A stretch of 64,000 nucleotides of DNA from Protaetiibacter sp. SSC-01 (GCF_014483895.1 NZ_CP059987.1:558001-622000); one strand, 5' to 3'. Shown: positions 44,573 to 52,999, numbered from the stretch's first letter. A program made the numbers and translations. Notes: generated from the sequence alone by a model not told the origin.

Positions 44573-45160
44573 TCAGCGCTTTGCGAAGGTGAGGATGCCG
44601 CTCGGCGTCACGACGCCGTCGACGGGCATGTCGTGGCGCTCCACCGGCACCTCGTCGACGAGCTCGTCGTCGTAGATGACGGCGTACACGGGAGGGCAGC
44701 CCTCCATCGAGCCGAGCGTCTTGTCGAAGTAGCCGCGCCCCCATCCGAGCCGCATGCCGTCGCGTGCGACGCCCGCGGCGGGCACGAGGATGAGGTCGAC
44801 CCCGTTGATCGCGATCGGCCCGAGCAGCTCGCTCGACGGCGTCGGCATCCCGAGCATGTCCTGCTCCTCGTCGGCGCCGTCGTAGGGCGCCCAGTCGAGC
44901 AGGCCGTCCTCGCGCGAGACCGGCAGGAGGATCCGGATGCCGCGCTCGTCCGCCCAGCGCAGGAAGCCGCGGGTCTCGGGCTCGTCGGGCGTCGACAGGT
45001 ACGCGGCGATGAAGCCCACGTCGAGGTCGGACGCGAGCTGCACGAGGTGGCGGGTCAGCGCCTCGGTCGCGCGCTCGCGCTCGGTGGCGGTGCGGATGCG
45101 GCGGCGCTCGCGGAGCTCCGCGCGCATCGCGCGCTTCCTGTTCTCCGCTTCGTCGGGCAC
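44573..45160 (-). CDS. 5-formyltetrahydrofolate cyclo-ligase
   Basis: 195 residues. An N-terminal basic helix (RAELRERRRIR) for substrate-phosphate contact, the ATP-binding region ending LILVPAAGVARDGMRLGWGRGYFDKTL (about 123-149) and PSGILTFAK near the C-terminus are conserved. It converts 5-formyl-THF to 5,10-methenyl-THF using ATP. The GTG start has TACAAT (45173-45168) ending 7 nt upstream. It is divergent from galU with about 60 bp between. Confidence 0.94.
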   Translation of the reverse strand: MPDEAENRKRAMRAELRERRRIRTATERERATEALTRHLVQLASDLDVGFIAAYLSTPDEPETRGFLRWADERGIRILLPVSREDGLLDWAPYDGADEEQDMLGMPTPSSELLGPIAINGVDLILVPAAGVARDGMRLGWGRGYFDKTLGSMEGCPPVYAVIYDDELVDEVPVERHDMPVDGVVTPSGILTFAKR

Positions 45161-45220
45161 GTGACCGATTGTAAGAGCCTTGACATTTCGCCGACACACC
45201 CCGCTGATAGCCTGGCCCGC

Positions 45221-46150
45221 ATGCCTACCAAGATCACCAAGGCGGTCATCCCTGTCGCGGGACTCGGCACGCGCTTCCTCCCGGCGACCAAGGCGATGCC
45301 GAAGGAGATGCTCCCCGTCGTCGACAAGCCCGCGATCCAGTACGTGGTCGAGGAGGCGGTCGAGGCGGGGCTGCACGACGTGCTGATGGTCACCGGCCGC
45401 AACAAGACCGCGCTCGAGAACCACTTCGACCGCGCCGGCGAGCTCGAGGCCGTGCTCGTGAGCAAGGGCGACGACGAGAAGCTCGAGAAGGTCAACTACT
45501 CGACGGGCCTCGCCGACGTGCACTACGTGCGCCAGGGCGACCCGAAGGGCCTCGGCCACGCGGTGCTGCGCGCGAAGATGCACGTCGGGCACGAGCCCTT
45601 CGCGGTGCTGCTCGGCGACGACATCATCGACAACCGCGACCCGCTGCTCTCGCGCATGCTCGAGGTGCAGGAGGCGCTCAACACGACCGTCGTCGCGCTG
45701 CTCGAGGTCGACCCCTCGCAGACCCACCTCTACGGCATCGCGACCGTCGAGCCGACCGACGAGGAGGACGTCGTGCGCATCACGGGCCTCGTCGAGAAGC
45801 CTCCGGCCGGTGAGGCGCCCAGCAACCTCGCCATCATCGGCCGCTACGTGCTGCGTCCGGAGATCTTCGAGGTGCTGGAGCGCACGCAGCCGGGCAAGGG
45901 CGGCGAGATCCAGCTCACCGACGCGCTCGAGGAGATCGCGACCGGTCCGACGTGGACGGGCGGCGTGCACGGTGTCGTGTTCCGCGGCCGCCGCTACGAC
46001 ACGGGTGACCGTCTCGACTACCTCAAGGCGATCGTGCAGCTCGCGAGCGACCGCGACGACCTCGGCCCCGACTTCCGTGGGTGGCTCCAGGGGTTCGCGC
46101 AGGGCCTCGGCGGCCAGGCGGATGACGACCAGGGTGGCGAAGACGGCTGA
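45221..46150 (+). CDS. galU: UTP-glucose-1-phosphate uridylyltransferase
   Basis: 309 residues. The nucleotide-binding signature GLGTRFLPATKAMPKEMLPV (about 14-33), the sugar-binding VEKPP and the metal-binding GDD are intact. It makes UDP-glucose for cell-envelope polysaccharides. TAGCCT (45208-45213) ends 7 nt before the ATG. It is followed by the rimJ-like and sepX genes, the conserved actinobacterial order, but without the glp/moeA gene usually in between. Confidence 0.96.
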   Translation: MPTKITKAVIPVAGLGTRFLPATKAMPKEMLPVVDKPAIQYVVEEAVEAGLHDVLMVTGRNKTALENHFDRAGELEAVLVSKGDDEKLEKVNYSTGLADVHYVRQGDPKGLGHAVLRAKMHVGHEPFAVLLGDDIIDNRDPLLSRMLEVQEALNTTVVALLEVDPSQTHLYGIATVEPTDEEDVVRITGLVEKPPAGEAPSNLAIIGRYVLRPEIFEVLERTQPGKGGEIQLTDALEEIATGPTWTGGVHGVVFRGRRYDTGDRLDYLKAIVQLASDRDDLGPDFRGWLQGFAQGLGGQADDDQGGEDG

Positions 46151-46197
46151 CGCGCCTGCGCGCGGTGTCCCCGCGCGGCAAGTAGTCTGACGCCGAG

Positions 46198-46842
46198 ATG
46201 GCCACACCGACCCTGAGCGACGGGCGCGTCACGATCCGCCCGATCCGCATCCGCGACGCACGCCCGCTCGAGAACGAGCTCCTGGGCAACCGGGCGTGGC
46301 TGCGGCAGTGGGAGGCCACCAATCCCCACGGGCCAGCGGGCTTCGACGTGAAGGCGTCGATCCGCTCGCTCCAGGCGCACGCGCGCTCGGGCGGCGGGTT
46401 GCCGTTCGTCGTCGAGCACGACGGCGAGTTCGCGGGCCAGCTCAACGTCTCGGGGATCGTCTACGGCTCGCTGTCGTCGGCGACGATCGGCTACTGGGTC
46501 GCGGAGCGCTTCGCGGGTCGCGGCGTCACGCCGACGGCCGTCGCCCTCGCGACCGACCACTGCTTCTTCGGCCTCGGCCTGCACCGCATGGAGATCTGCA
46601 TCCGGCCCGAGAACGCCCCGAGCCTGCGGGTCGTGCAGAAGCTCGGCTTCCGCTACGAGGGGCTGCGGCGGCGGTACATCCACATCAACGGCGACTGGCG
46701 CGACCACTTCTGCTTCGGGCTCGTCGTCGAGGAGGTTCCGACGGGCGTGCTTCGGCGCTGGAAGGACGGCCGCGCGCCCGAGTCGGCGGCGCGGATCCCG
46801 GATGCCGACCTGCAGGCGGCGACGCGCCCGCTGCGGTTCTAG
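46198..46842 (+). CDS. RimJ/RimL-family N-acetyltransferase
   Basis: 214 residues. GNAT type 3: TIRPIRIRDARPLENELL at the start, WVAERFAGRGVTPTAVALA with the acetyl-CoA loop (about 100-118), ICIRPENAPSLRVVQKLGFRYEG near the end. It may acetylate a ribosomal protein or another N-terminus. TAGTCT (46183-46188) lies 9 nt before the ATG. It sits between galU and sepX as in other actinobacteria. Confidence 0.9.
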   Translation: MATPTLSDGRVTIRPIRIRDARPLENELLGNRAWLRQWEATNPHGPAGFDVKASIRSLQAHARSGGGLPFVVEHDGEFAGQLNVSGIVYGSLSSATIGYWVAERFAGRGVTPTAVALATDHCFFGLGLHRMEICIRPENAPSLRVVQKLGFRYEGLRRRYIHINGDWRDHFCFGLVVEEVPTGVLRRWKDGRAPESAARIPDADLQAATRPLRF

Positions 46843-46892
46843 CCGCGCGCGCCTAACCGGCCCCGCCCGCATCCGCTCCTACCCTGGGCGAC

Positions 46893-47918
46893 ATGGATCT
46901 TTCGGGCGCGGGAACGGCGATCATGCTCGCGCTCGCGGCCGTGCTCTGGTTCCTGTACCTGCTGCCGAACTGGATGCGTCGCCGTGAGTTCCTCGCGACG
47001 GAGCGCAACGCGACCCGCCTGCAGCGCGCGATCCGCGTCATGGCCGAGACCGCGGAGGCGCCCGTCGAGCTGCGCGTCGAGGCGACCGCTCGCGACGTGG
47101 CCCGCACGGAGCGCCTGCTCGAGCAGGAGCGCCGCCGCGCCGAGGCGCTCGAGCGCGCCGAGGTGCACGCCGCCGAGCTGCGCGCCCGCGCCGCCGAGGC
47201 GCAGGCCGCCGAGCTCGAGCGCGTGGCCCGTGCCGCCGCCCGCAGCCACGGCCCCGTCCCGATACCCGCTGCGGCCCTCGCACCCTCGGCGACCACGCTC
47301 GCCTTCGCCCGCCTCCGTCGCGCGCGCCGCGTCGCGGGGCTGCTGCTGCTCGCGGCGGTCGTCGTGGGCGCGGTGCAGCTCCTACTCATGGCGTCGACCG
47401 GTGTCGCACTCGGCGCCTGGTTCGTGCTCGGCGGATGTGTCGTGGCCGTCGCGACGTCGGTGCGGATGCAGGGGCGCATCGCCGCGCGCGCCCGCGCGCT
47501 CGCGACCGAGGTGACGGCCGTCGCCCCCGCGCGCCGCACCCGATCGACGCTCATCGACGCGGAGCTCCCGCAGGAACGCGTGTCGCGCGAGTGGACGCCC
47601 GTGCCGATCCCGAAGCCCCTCTACATCGAGCGCGGCGAGGCGCCTCGCGTGCCCGTCACGCCGCCTGTCAACGCCGAGGAGCTGCTGCGCGCGGCCCACG
47701 AGGAGGCACAGCGCGCGCTCGCCGCCGCCCACGCGGAGCCCGAGGTCGTGCCCTTCCGCCGCCGCGACGAGGCCGCATCCGCTGTTCCGGCCGAGAGCGC
47801 CCCCGCGGCGCCCGAGCGCCCGGCGGCGAGCCGCTTCGCCTCGATGGGCGTTCTGGGCGACGTCGACTCGGCGATGCCCGACCTCGACGAGGTTCTTCGG
47901 CGCCGCCGTTCGGGCTGA
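46893..47918 (+). CDS. sepX: SepX/GlpR-type divisome membrane protein
   Basis: 341 residues. One N-terminal transmembrane helix (about 5-25), an Ala/Glu/Arg-rich coiled coil (about 45-125), two central transmembrane helices (about 146-190) and a disordered C-terminus ending in a conserved acidic-basic patch (LDEVLRRRRSG). Topology and position downstream of galU-rimJ match SepX/GlpR, which binds FtsZ partners and the Glp protein at the septum in actinobacteria. Assignment rests mainly on synteny and topology. TACCCT (46880-46885) ends 7 nt before the ATG. Confidence 0.75.
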   Translation: MDLSGAGTAIMLALAAVLWFLYLLPNWMRRREFLATERNATRLQRAIRVMAETAEAPVELRVEATARDVARTERLLEQERRRAEALERAEVHAAELRARAAEAQAAELERVARAAARSHGPVPIPAAALAPSATTLAFARLRRARRVAGLLLLAAVVVGAVQLLLMASTGVALGAWFVLGGCVVAVATSVRMQGRIAARARALATEVTAVAPARRTRSTLIDAELPQERVSREWTPVPIPKPLYIERGEAPRVPVTPPVNAEELLRAAHEEAQRALAAAHAEPEVVPFRRRDEAASAVPAESAPAAPERPAASRFASMGVLGDVDSAMPDLDEVLRRRRSG

Positions 47919-47980
47919 GCCGGCGCCGCGGCCGTGGTCAAGGACCCCTCCGCCGAGGTGATATCGTGTTCAGGCAGTCC

Positions 47981-48053
47981 GGGCCCATGGCGCAGTTGGT
48001 AGCGCGTCTCGTTCGCAATGAGAAGGTCGGGGGTTCGAATCCCCCTGGGTCCA
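47981..48053 (+). tRNA. trnA: tRNA-Ala(CGC)
   Basis: Acceptor GGGCCCA/TGGGTCC, D-arm GCGC/GCGC, anticodon stem TCTCG/TGAGA with loop TTCGCAA (anticodon CGC), T-arm GGGGG/CCCCC. CCA is not encoded. A likely promoter is TGGTCA-N18-TGATAT just upstream. Confidence 0.93.
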
Positions 48054-48083
48054 CAACCTGGCTCCCGGAGCCGCACACGACAG

Positions 48084-48105
48084 AGACCGCCCCTCGGGGC
48101 GGTCT
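48084..48105 (+). terminator. terminator after tRNA-Ala
   Basis: AGACCGCCCC (48084-48093) / GGGGCGGTCT (48096-48105) followed by TCTTC: a 10-bp complementary stem starting 30 nt after the tRNA. Confidence 0.8.
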
Positions 48106-48168
48106 TCTTCGTCCTACGGCTCGCGTACGTCGCCCAGCGCCTCGAGGTGTTGTGCTGCCGCGTCGCGA

Positions 48169-48186
48169 TGTAGTACAACTACTACA
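48169..48186 (+). promoter_or_regulatory. candidate operator of the ABC exporter operon
   Basis: A perfect 7-bp dyad TGTAGTA (48169-48175) / TACTACA (48180-48186) with a 4-nt centre, 33 bp before the ATPase start. It overlaps possible -10 sequences (TAGTAC, TACATT). The operon's own XRE gene is a candidate regulator, although the sequence also resembles GntR/BlaI-type sites. Confidence 0.6.
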
Positions 48187-48218
48187 TTCGGTAGTGGACG
48201 GATGACGGGAGGGGCGGA

Positions 48219-49109
48219 ATGGGCCACGATGCGGTCATCGAGGTCGACGGCCTCGCGATGAGCTACGGCTCTACGACGGTGCTGCGCGGCGTCGACTTCC
48301 GGGTCGGTCGGGGCGAGGTCGTCGCGCTACTCGGCCCGAACGGCGCCGGCAAGTCGACCACGATCGAGATCCTCGAGGGCTTCCGCGCCCCGTCCGGCGG
48401 CCGTGTGCGGGTGCTCGGCGAGGATCCCCTCCGCGCGGAGGAGGACTGGCGCTCGCGCATCGGCGTCGTGCTGCAGTCCTGGCGCGACCACGGCCGCTGG
48501 CGCGTGCGCGAACTGCTCGACCTGTTCGCCCGGTTCTACCTGCCGTACGGGCGACGCACCTTCGACGTGGACGAGCTGCTCGAGATGGTCGGCCTCACGG
48601 CGCAGGCCGGCGCCCGCATCCGCACCCTCTCGGGTGGGCAGCGGCGACGCCTCGACGTCGCGATCGGCATCGTCGGGAGACCCGAGATGCTGTTCCTCGA
48701 CGAGCCCACGGCGGGATTCGACCCCGTGGTGCGCCGCGAGTTCCACGAGCTCGTGCACAAGCTCACCGACCTCGAGGGCACGACCGTGCTGCTCACCACC
48801 CACGACCTGAGCGAGGCCGAGCGGCTCGCCGACCGCGTCCTCATCCTCGACGGCGGCGTCATCGCGGCCGACGACAGCCCCGACGAGCTCGCCCGCCGCG
48901 TCGCCCGCACGAGCGAGGTGCGGTGGCTGCAGGAGGGCGTGCGGCACGTGCACGCGACGGAGGACGCCACCGCGTTCGTGCGCGACCTGCTCGTCACGCA
49001 CACCGACGGCATCGCCGAGCTCGAAGTGACCCGCGCCGACCTCGAGGACACCTACCTCGCGATGGTCCACGCGAGCGGCGCGACGCGAGAGGAAGGAGAG
49101 CCGCGATGA
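48219..49109 (+). CDS. ABC transporter ATP-binding protein (drug/antibiotic export type)
   Basis: 296 residues. Walker A GPNGAGKST (about 40-48), signature LSGGQRRRLDVA, Walker B MLFLDEPTAGFDP and an H-loop TTHDLSEAE. A C-terminal extension (about 225-296) is typical of CcmA/DrrA-type exporter ATPases. GGGAGGGGCGGA precedes the ATG. Its stop overlaps the permease start (ATGA). Three genes, ATPase-permease-XRE regulator, form one operon. Confidence 0.93.
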   Translation: MGHDAVIEVDGLAMSYGSTTVLRGVDFRVGRGEVVALLGPNGAGKSTTIEILEGFRAPSGGRVRVLGEDPLRAEEDWRSRIGVVLQSWRDHGRWRVRELLDLFARFYLPYGRRTFDVDELLEMVGLTAQAGARIRTLSGGQRRRLDVAIGIVGRPEMLFLDEPTAGFDPVVRREFHELVHKLTDLEGTTVLLTTHDLSEAERLADRVLILDGGVIAADDSPDELARRVARTSEVRWLQEGVRHVHATEDATAFVRDLLVTHTDGIAELEVTRADLEDTYLAMVHASGATREEGEPR

Positions 49110-49957
49110 GCCCCACCGCATCCGCCATCCTGCGCACCGGCGTGCGCCGAGGCGTCGTCGAGTTCCGCAACATGCTGCAGACCCCGAGCGAGGTGATCTA
49201 CTACGTCGTCGGGATCATCGGCCTCGTCATCGCCCTCGTCGTCCTGCGCGAGACGACGCTCGACGACTCCGGGTTCCCCCTCGTCCGCTTCCTGCTCCCC
49301 GGCCTCATCGCGATGCAGGTGCTCATCGCCGCGTGCTTCGGTCCGGCCACCGTGCTCGCGACCGAGCGCGAGGACGGCACGCTGCTCCGCCACAAGTCGC
49401 TTCCGCACGGGATGCGGGGCTACCTCACCGGGCTCACCGTCCGGGCGGCGCTCGAGACCGTGATCGCCCTCGCGATCGTGCTCGTTCCGGCGACGTTCCT
49501 CGTCGACGGCCTGTGGGAGCGCGGCCCGATCGTGCTGCTCGGAGTGCCCATCGTGCTGCTCGGGCTGCTCGCCTTCCTCCCGCTCGGCTTCATGGTCGGG
49601 TCGGTGTTCCACAACCCTCGCGCCGTCGGCGGCTGGGGCTTCGTGAGCATCATGATCATCGCCATCGGCTCCGGGCTGTTCTTCCCTCTCGCGGCTCTTC
49701 CCACGTGGGTGCAGATCATCGTCGTCGCGCTGCCCGTCTACTGGTTCGGCCACGCCCTCCGCAGCGTGATCCTGCCGGCGGATGCGGCGGTGCTCGAGGT
49801 GGGCGAGGCGTGGTTCCCGCCCATCTCGCTGGGGGTGCTCGCCGTGTGGGCCGCCGTCGGGCTCGTCCTCGCGCCCGCGATGCTGCGCCGCTCCGCGCGA
49901 CGCGAGTCGGCATCCGCGATCGAGCGTCGTCGACAGGCGGCACTGCAGCGTGTCTGA
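49106..49957 (+). CDS. ABC-2 type transporter permease
   Basis: 283 residues with six transmembrane helices in the ABC-2 pattern. FGPATVLATEREDGTLLRHKSLPHG, before the third helix, is the typical coupling segment. It partners the preceding ATPase, probably exporting a drug or lipid-like molecule. It overlaps the ATPase gene by 4 bp and the XRE gene by 8 bp. Confidence 0.92.
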   Translation: MSPTASAILRTGVRRGVVEFRNMLQTPSEVIYYVVGIIGLVIALVVLRETTLDDSGFPLVRFLLPGLIAMQVLIAACFGPATVLATEREDGTLLRHKSLPHGMRGYLTGLTVRAALETVIALAIVLVPATFLVDGLWERGPIVLLGVPIVLLGLLAFLPLGFMVGSVFHNPRAVGGWGFVSIMIIAIGSGLFFPLAALPTWVQIIVVALPVYWFGHALRSVILPADAAVLEVGEAWFPPISLGVLAVWAAVGLVLAPAMLRRSARRESASAIERRRQAALQRV

Positions 49958-50192
49958 GCCGGTCGATTGCGTCTACAACCGCATCGCGACCCTGCGCGCC
50001 GATCGCGGTGTGACCCGGCGCGAGCTCGCGGAGGCGCTCGCGGTGCACTACCAGACGGTGGGCTACCTCGAGCGGGGCGAGTACAGCCCGAGCCTGCACC
50101 TCGCGCTACAGATCGCGCGCTACTTCGACGTGCCGCTCGAGTTCGTGTTCTCCCTCGACCCCTTCACCCCGCTCGGGTCGGAGGGCCGTTAG
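49950..50192 (+). CDS. small XRE-family regulator
   Basis: 80 residues. One helix-turn-helix: IATLRADRGVTRRELAEALAVHYQTVGYLERGEYSPSLHLALQIA (about 9-53), of the short YozG-like type. The GTG start overlaps the permease stop, so it is the last gene of the exporter operon and may autoregulate it through the dyad at 48169-48186. Confidence 0.88.
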   Translation: MSEPVDCVYNRIATLRADRGVTRRELAEALAVHYQTVGYLERGEYSPSLHLALQIARYFDVPLEFVFSLDPFTPLGSEGR

Positions 50193-50291
50193 GGGCTCCG
50201 CTGCGCGCGGGAGCCGGCTTGATCCGGCGGGGCGTCGATCGCTAGCCTCGCGAGCGAGCATCCCGATCGATGTCCTGGGGGACCCGAAGCC

Positions 50292-50626
50292 GTGCGACCT
50301 CGAGCTCGCGCCGCGCTCGCCGCCGCCGCCCTGTGGGCGGTCGTGGGAGCACTCGTCGTCATGCCGTCCGCGGCAGCCGCTGCCGTCGAGCCGGTGGCGG
50401 TCGTCTCGGCGGAGGGGCCGGGTGTCGCGTTCGTCGAGCCGGCGGCATACGCCTCCGCCCTCGCGATCATCGACGACACCCCATGGACCACGGCGACGAG
50501 GCGTGCGAGCCGGGGTGGCTCTTCATCGTCCTCGCCGTGACGGCGCTCGCGATCATCGTCGTCGTCGTCGCGGTCGTCGCGCGCCCTGACCTCCCGCTCC
50601 CAGCCCGCGAGGGCGCATCCGGTTAG
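50292..50626 (+). other. split reading frame for a possible secreted, C-terminally anchored small protein
   Basis: A GTG at 50292 opens an 82-residue frame with a good signal peptide (AALAAAALWAVVGALVVMPSA type, about 8-28) and ends at 50540. A second frame (ATG 50483, 47 residues, to 50626) holds a strong transmembrane helix (LFIVLAVTALAIIVVVVAVVA). Joined by one frameshift near 50480 they would make a single signal-peptide plus C-terminal-anchor protein. Whether this is one broken gene or two small genes cannot be decided here. Confidence 0.35.
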
Positions 50627-50652
50627 GCTGGCGCGAGCGAGAAGGGGGCGGT

Positions 50653-51060
50653 GTGGCGGACTTCAACGAGCGCATCATCGAGGAGTTCCGGGCGAACGAC
50701 GGGACCGTGACGGTCGCCGGCTTCGGGCGCAGCCTCGTGCTGCTGCACCACCGTGGGGCGAGGTCGGGCGTCGAGCGCGTGACGCCCGTCATGGGCCTCC
50801 CGTCGGAGCACGGATGGCTCATCGCCGCGTCGAAGGGCGGCGCCCCCGAGAACCCCGCGTGGTTCCACAACCTGCTCGCGCATCCCGACACCGTCATCGA
50901 GACGCCCGACGACGGAGAGGTCGCCGTGCACGCGGAGCGGCTCGAGGGCGACACGCGTGACGCGGCCTGGGCGCGGTTCGTCGAGGCGAGCCCCGGCTTC
51001 GCCGAGTACGAGCGACGCACCGAGCGCACCATCCCCGTCGTGGAGCTGCGGCGCCGATGA
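50653..51060 (+). CDS. deazaflavin (F420)-dependent nitroreductase-family protein
   Basis: 135 residues, DDN/FDOR-A-like split beta-barrel: VLLHHRGARSGVERVTPV, WLIAASKGGAPENPAWFHNLLAHPD and the C-terminal YERRTERTIPVVEL are typical. It would use F420H2 or bind a related cofactor; the substrate is unknown. GTG start with GAAGGGGG upstream. The stop overlaps the MarR gene (ATGA), indicating a two-gene operon. Confidence 0.9.
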   Translation: MADFNERIIEEFRANDGTVTVAGFGRSLVLLHHRGARSGVERVTPVMGLPSEHGWLIAASKGGAPENPAWFHNLLAHPDTVIETPDDGEVAVHAERLEGDTRDAAWARFVEASPGFAEYERRTERTIPVVELRRR

Positions 51061-51494
51061 GCGGACGCTCCGCCCGTCCGCCGTTCAGCCCGGTCGTGTC
51101 GCTGCTGACGGTCTCGGCCGTATGGGAGGCGCGCCTCGATCAGGAGCTGCGGGAGCTCGGGCTCACGACCCGCAAGTACGGGCTGCTCGGCCACATCCGC
51201 TCGACGCCCGGCATCTCGTTCTCGGAGCTCGCGCGCCGCTCGCGCATCACGGTGCAGTCGGCGCACACGGCCGTGAGGTCGCTCGTCGACGCGGGCCTCG
51301 TCGCGGACGCCACGGCGCACGCGGGGGCGGCGTCGGTGCTGCGCGTGACCGACGACGGCGTGCGCGTGCTCGACGCGGCCGAGCAGCGCCTCGCGGCGCT
51401 CGACGCGGAGCTCACGGCGGGCGCGGCGGGGCTGAGCGAGGCGCTCGAGGGCATGCACGACGACCCGTTCACGGGCGGCGCCCGGCAGAGGTGA
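51057..51494 (+). CDS. MarR-family transcriptional regulator
   Basis: 145 residues. A winged helix-turn-helix (ISFSELARRSRITVQSAHTAVRSLVDAGLV, about 52-81) between dimerisation helices. Translationally coupled to the F420-dependent reductase-like gene, which it may regulate in response to a small aromatic ligand; that link is inference. Confidence 0.9.
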   Translation: MSGRSARPPFSPVVSLLTVSAVWEARLDQELRELGLTTRKYGLLGHIRSTPGISFSELARRSRITVQSAHTAVRSLVDAGLVADATAHAGAASVLRVTDDGVRVLDAAEQRLAALDAELTAGAAGLSEALEGMHDDPFTGGARQR

Positions 51495-51517
51495 CGACCT
51501 TCAACTAGGCTGAAGGC

Positions 51518-51982
51518 GTGTTCCGTACGCCCCACAGCCTCTTCCGCGTGCTCGCGATCGCCGAGGTGTTCTCCTGGACGCTCCTCATCGTGGGCCTCAT
51601 CCTGCGCGCGACCGCCGACCTCGCGATCGCGACGACGATCGGCGGCACGATCCACGGCTTCGTGTTCCTCTCCTACGGCGCGACCGCGGTGCTCGTCGCG
51701 CTCAACAACCGCTGGCGCCCCGTGCCGACCGTGGTCGCCATCGCGAGCGCGATCGTGCCCTACGCGACCGTGCCGGCCGAGCTGTGGCTCGCGCGCACGG
51801 GTCGCCTCGCGGGGGAGTGGCGCACGGAGCCCGTCGTCGAGCCGGCCGATCGTCGCTGGTACGACGCGCCCCTGCGCTGGTTCCTGCTGCGGCCGTGGCT
51901 GCTCGCGCTCCTCGTCGTGCTCGCGGTCGTCGTGCTCTTCGTCGTGCTGCTCATCGTCGGGCCGCCGGGCGGGCGGCACTGA
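51518..51982 (+). CDS. DUF3817 membrane protein
   Basis: 154 residues with three core transmembrane helices of the DUF3817 type (about 12-33, 42-62, 70-92) plus a fourth near the C-terminus (about 127-148) not always present in the family. Function unknown. TAGGCT (51506-51511) ends 6 nt before the GTG start, a leaderless arrangement. Confidence 0.85.
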   Translation: MFRTPHSLFRVLAIAEVFSWTLLIVGLILRATADLAIATTIGGTIHGFVFLSYGATAVLVALNNRWRPVPTVVAIASAIVPYATVPAELWLARTGRLAGEWRTEPVVEPADRRWYDAPLRWFLLRPWLLALLVVLAVVVLFVVLLIVGPPGGRH

Positions 51983-52006
51983 GCGGTCGCCCGACGGCAC
52001 CTGCTT

Positions 52007-52042
52007 TTGACAATCATTATCAATAAGCCTTAGGGTCGGAGC
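52007..52042 (+). promoter_or_regulatory. promoter with overlapping Zur box before the zinc-binding lipoprotein gene
   Basis: -35 TTGACA (52007-52012), 18-nt spacer, -10 TAGGGT (52031-52036), then 6 nt to the ATG. The 15-bp near-palindrome TGACAATCATTATCA (52008-52022; one mismatch) fits Zur-type operators and covers the -35, so zinc-loaded Zur should repress transcription. This is the clearest promoter-operator in the window. Confidence 0.85.
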
Positions 52043-52984
52043 ATGCTCCGCTCCGCCCGCGCCGCCCTGCCCGCCGTGCTCATGGCATCCGCGCTCACGC
52101 TCGCCGGATGCGCCCCTGACGCGGTTGGAACCGGCGACGGCGACGACCCCATCCGCATCGTCGCCTCCACGAACGTCTACGGCGACGTCGCAGCGACGAT
52201 CGCGGGCGACGCGGCCGAGGTGACGTCGATCATCCACGACGCCGCACAGGACCCGCACGACTACGAGGCGACGCCGCGCGATGCGCTCGCCCTCAGCGAG
52301 GCGGACCTCGTGATCGTCAACGGCGGGGGATACGACGCCTTCATGGGCACCCTGCTCGACGCGCACGGCGGCGACCCCGTCGTGCTCGACGCGGTCGAGC
52401 TCGCCGACCTCGACGTCGAGGCGGGGCACGACCACGGCCACGATCACGACGACCACGATCACGCCGTCAACGAGCACGTCTGGTACGACCTGCACGTCGT
52501 CGAGCTGCTCGCCGAGGAGCTCGCCGAGCACCTCGCAGCTCTCGACCCCGCGAACGCCGAGACCTTCGCGGCGAACGCCGCCGACTTCGTCGACGGTGTC
52601 GGCGCGCTCGAGGCCACGGCATCCGCGATCGCGGAGGCGCACAGCGGCGCACGCGTCGCGATCACCGAGCCCGTGCCGCTCTACCTGCTCGAGGCGGCCG
52701 GGCTCGAGAACGCGACGCCGCCCGCGTTCAGCGAGGCGATCGAGGAGGGCACGGATGCGCCCGCGCTCGTGCTCCGCGACGTCGAGGCGCTCGTGAGCGA
52801 CGGCTCCGTCGCGTTCCTCGCCTACAACGCGCAGACCGTGGGCCCGCAGACGGAGGCCGTGCTCGCGGCCGCGACGGGTGCGGGCACGCCGGTCGTGTCG
52901 TTCAGCGAGCTGCTGCCCGAGGGCGACGACTACCTCGGCTGGATGGCGGCGAACCTCGCCGCGATCGAGGCCGCTCTCACCTGA
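52043..52984 (+). CDS. znuA: zinc ABC transporter substrate-binding lipoprotein (ZnuA-like)
   Basis: 313 residues. A signal peptide with lipobox LAGC, cluster A-I metal-binding fold with DPHDYEATP (first metal His), a His/Asp-rich loop (HDHGHDHDDHDH, about 133-145), NEHVWYDLH and a late Asp in PEGDDYLGWM. It captures Zn(II) outside the membrane. No ATPase or permease gene is adjacent, so it must work with a transporter encoded elsewhere. Expression is predicted to be Zur-controlled. Confidence 0.92.
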   Translation: MLRSARAALPAVLMASALTLAGCAPDAVGTGDGDDPIRIVASTNVYGDVAATIAGDAAEVTSIIHDAAQDPHDYEATPRDALALSEADLVIVNGGGYDAFMGTLLDAHGGDPVVLDAVELADLDVEAGHDHGHDHDDHDHAVNEHVWYDLHVVELLAEELAEHLAALDPANAETFAANAADFVDGVGALEATASAIAEAHSGARVAITEPVPLYLLEAAGLENATPPAFSEAIEEGTDAPALVLRDVEALVSDGSVAFLAYNAQTVGPQTEAVLAAATGAGTPVVSFSELLPEGDDYLGWMAANLAAIEAALT

Positions 52985-52999
52985 CCCGAGTCATCCATC

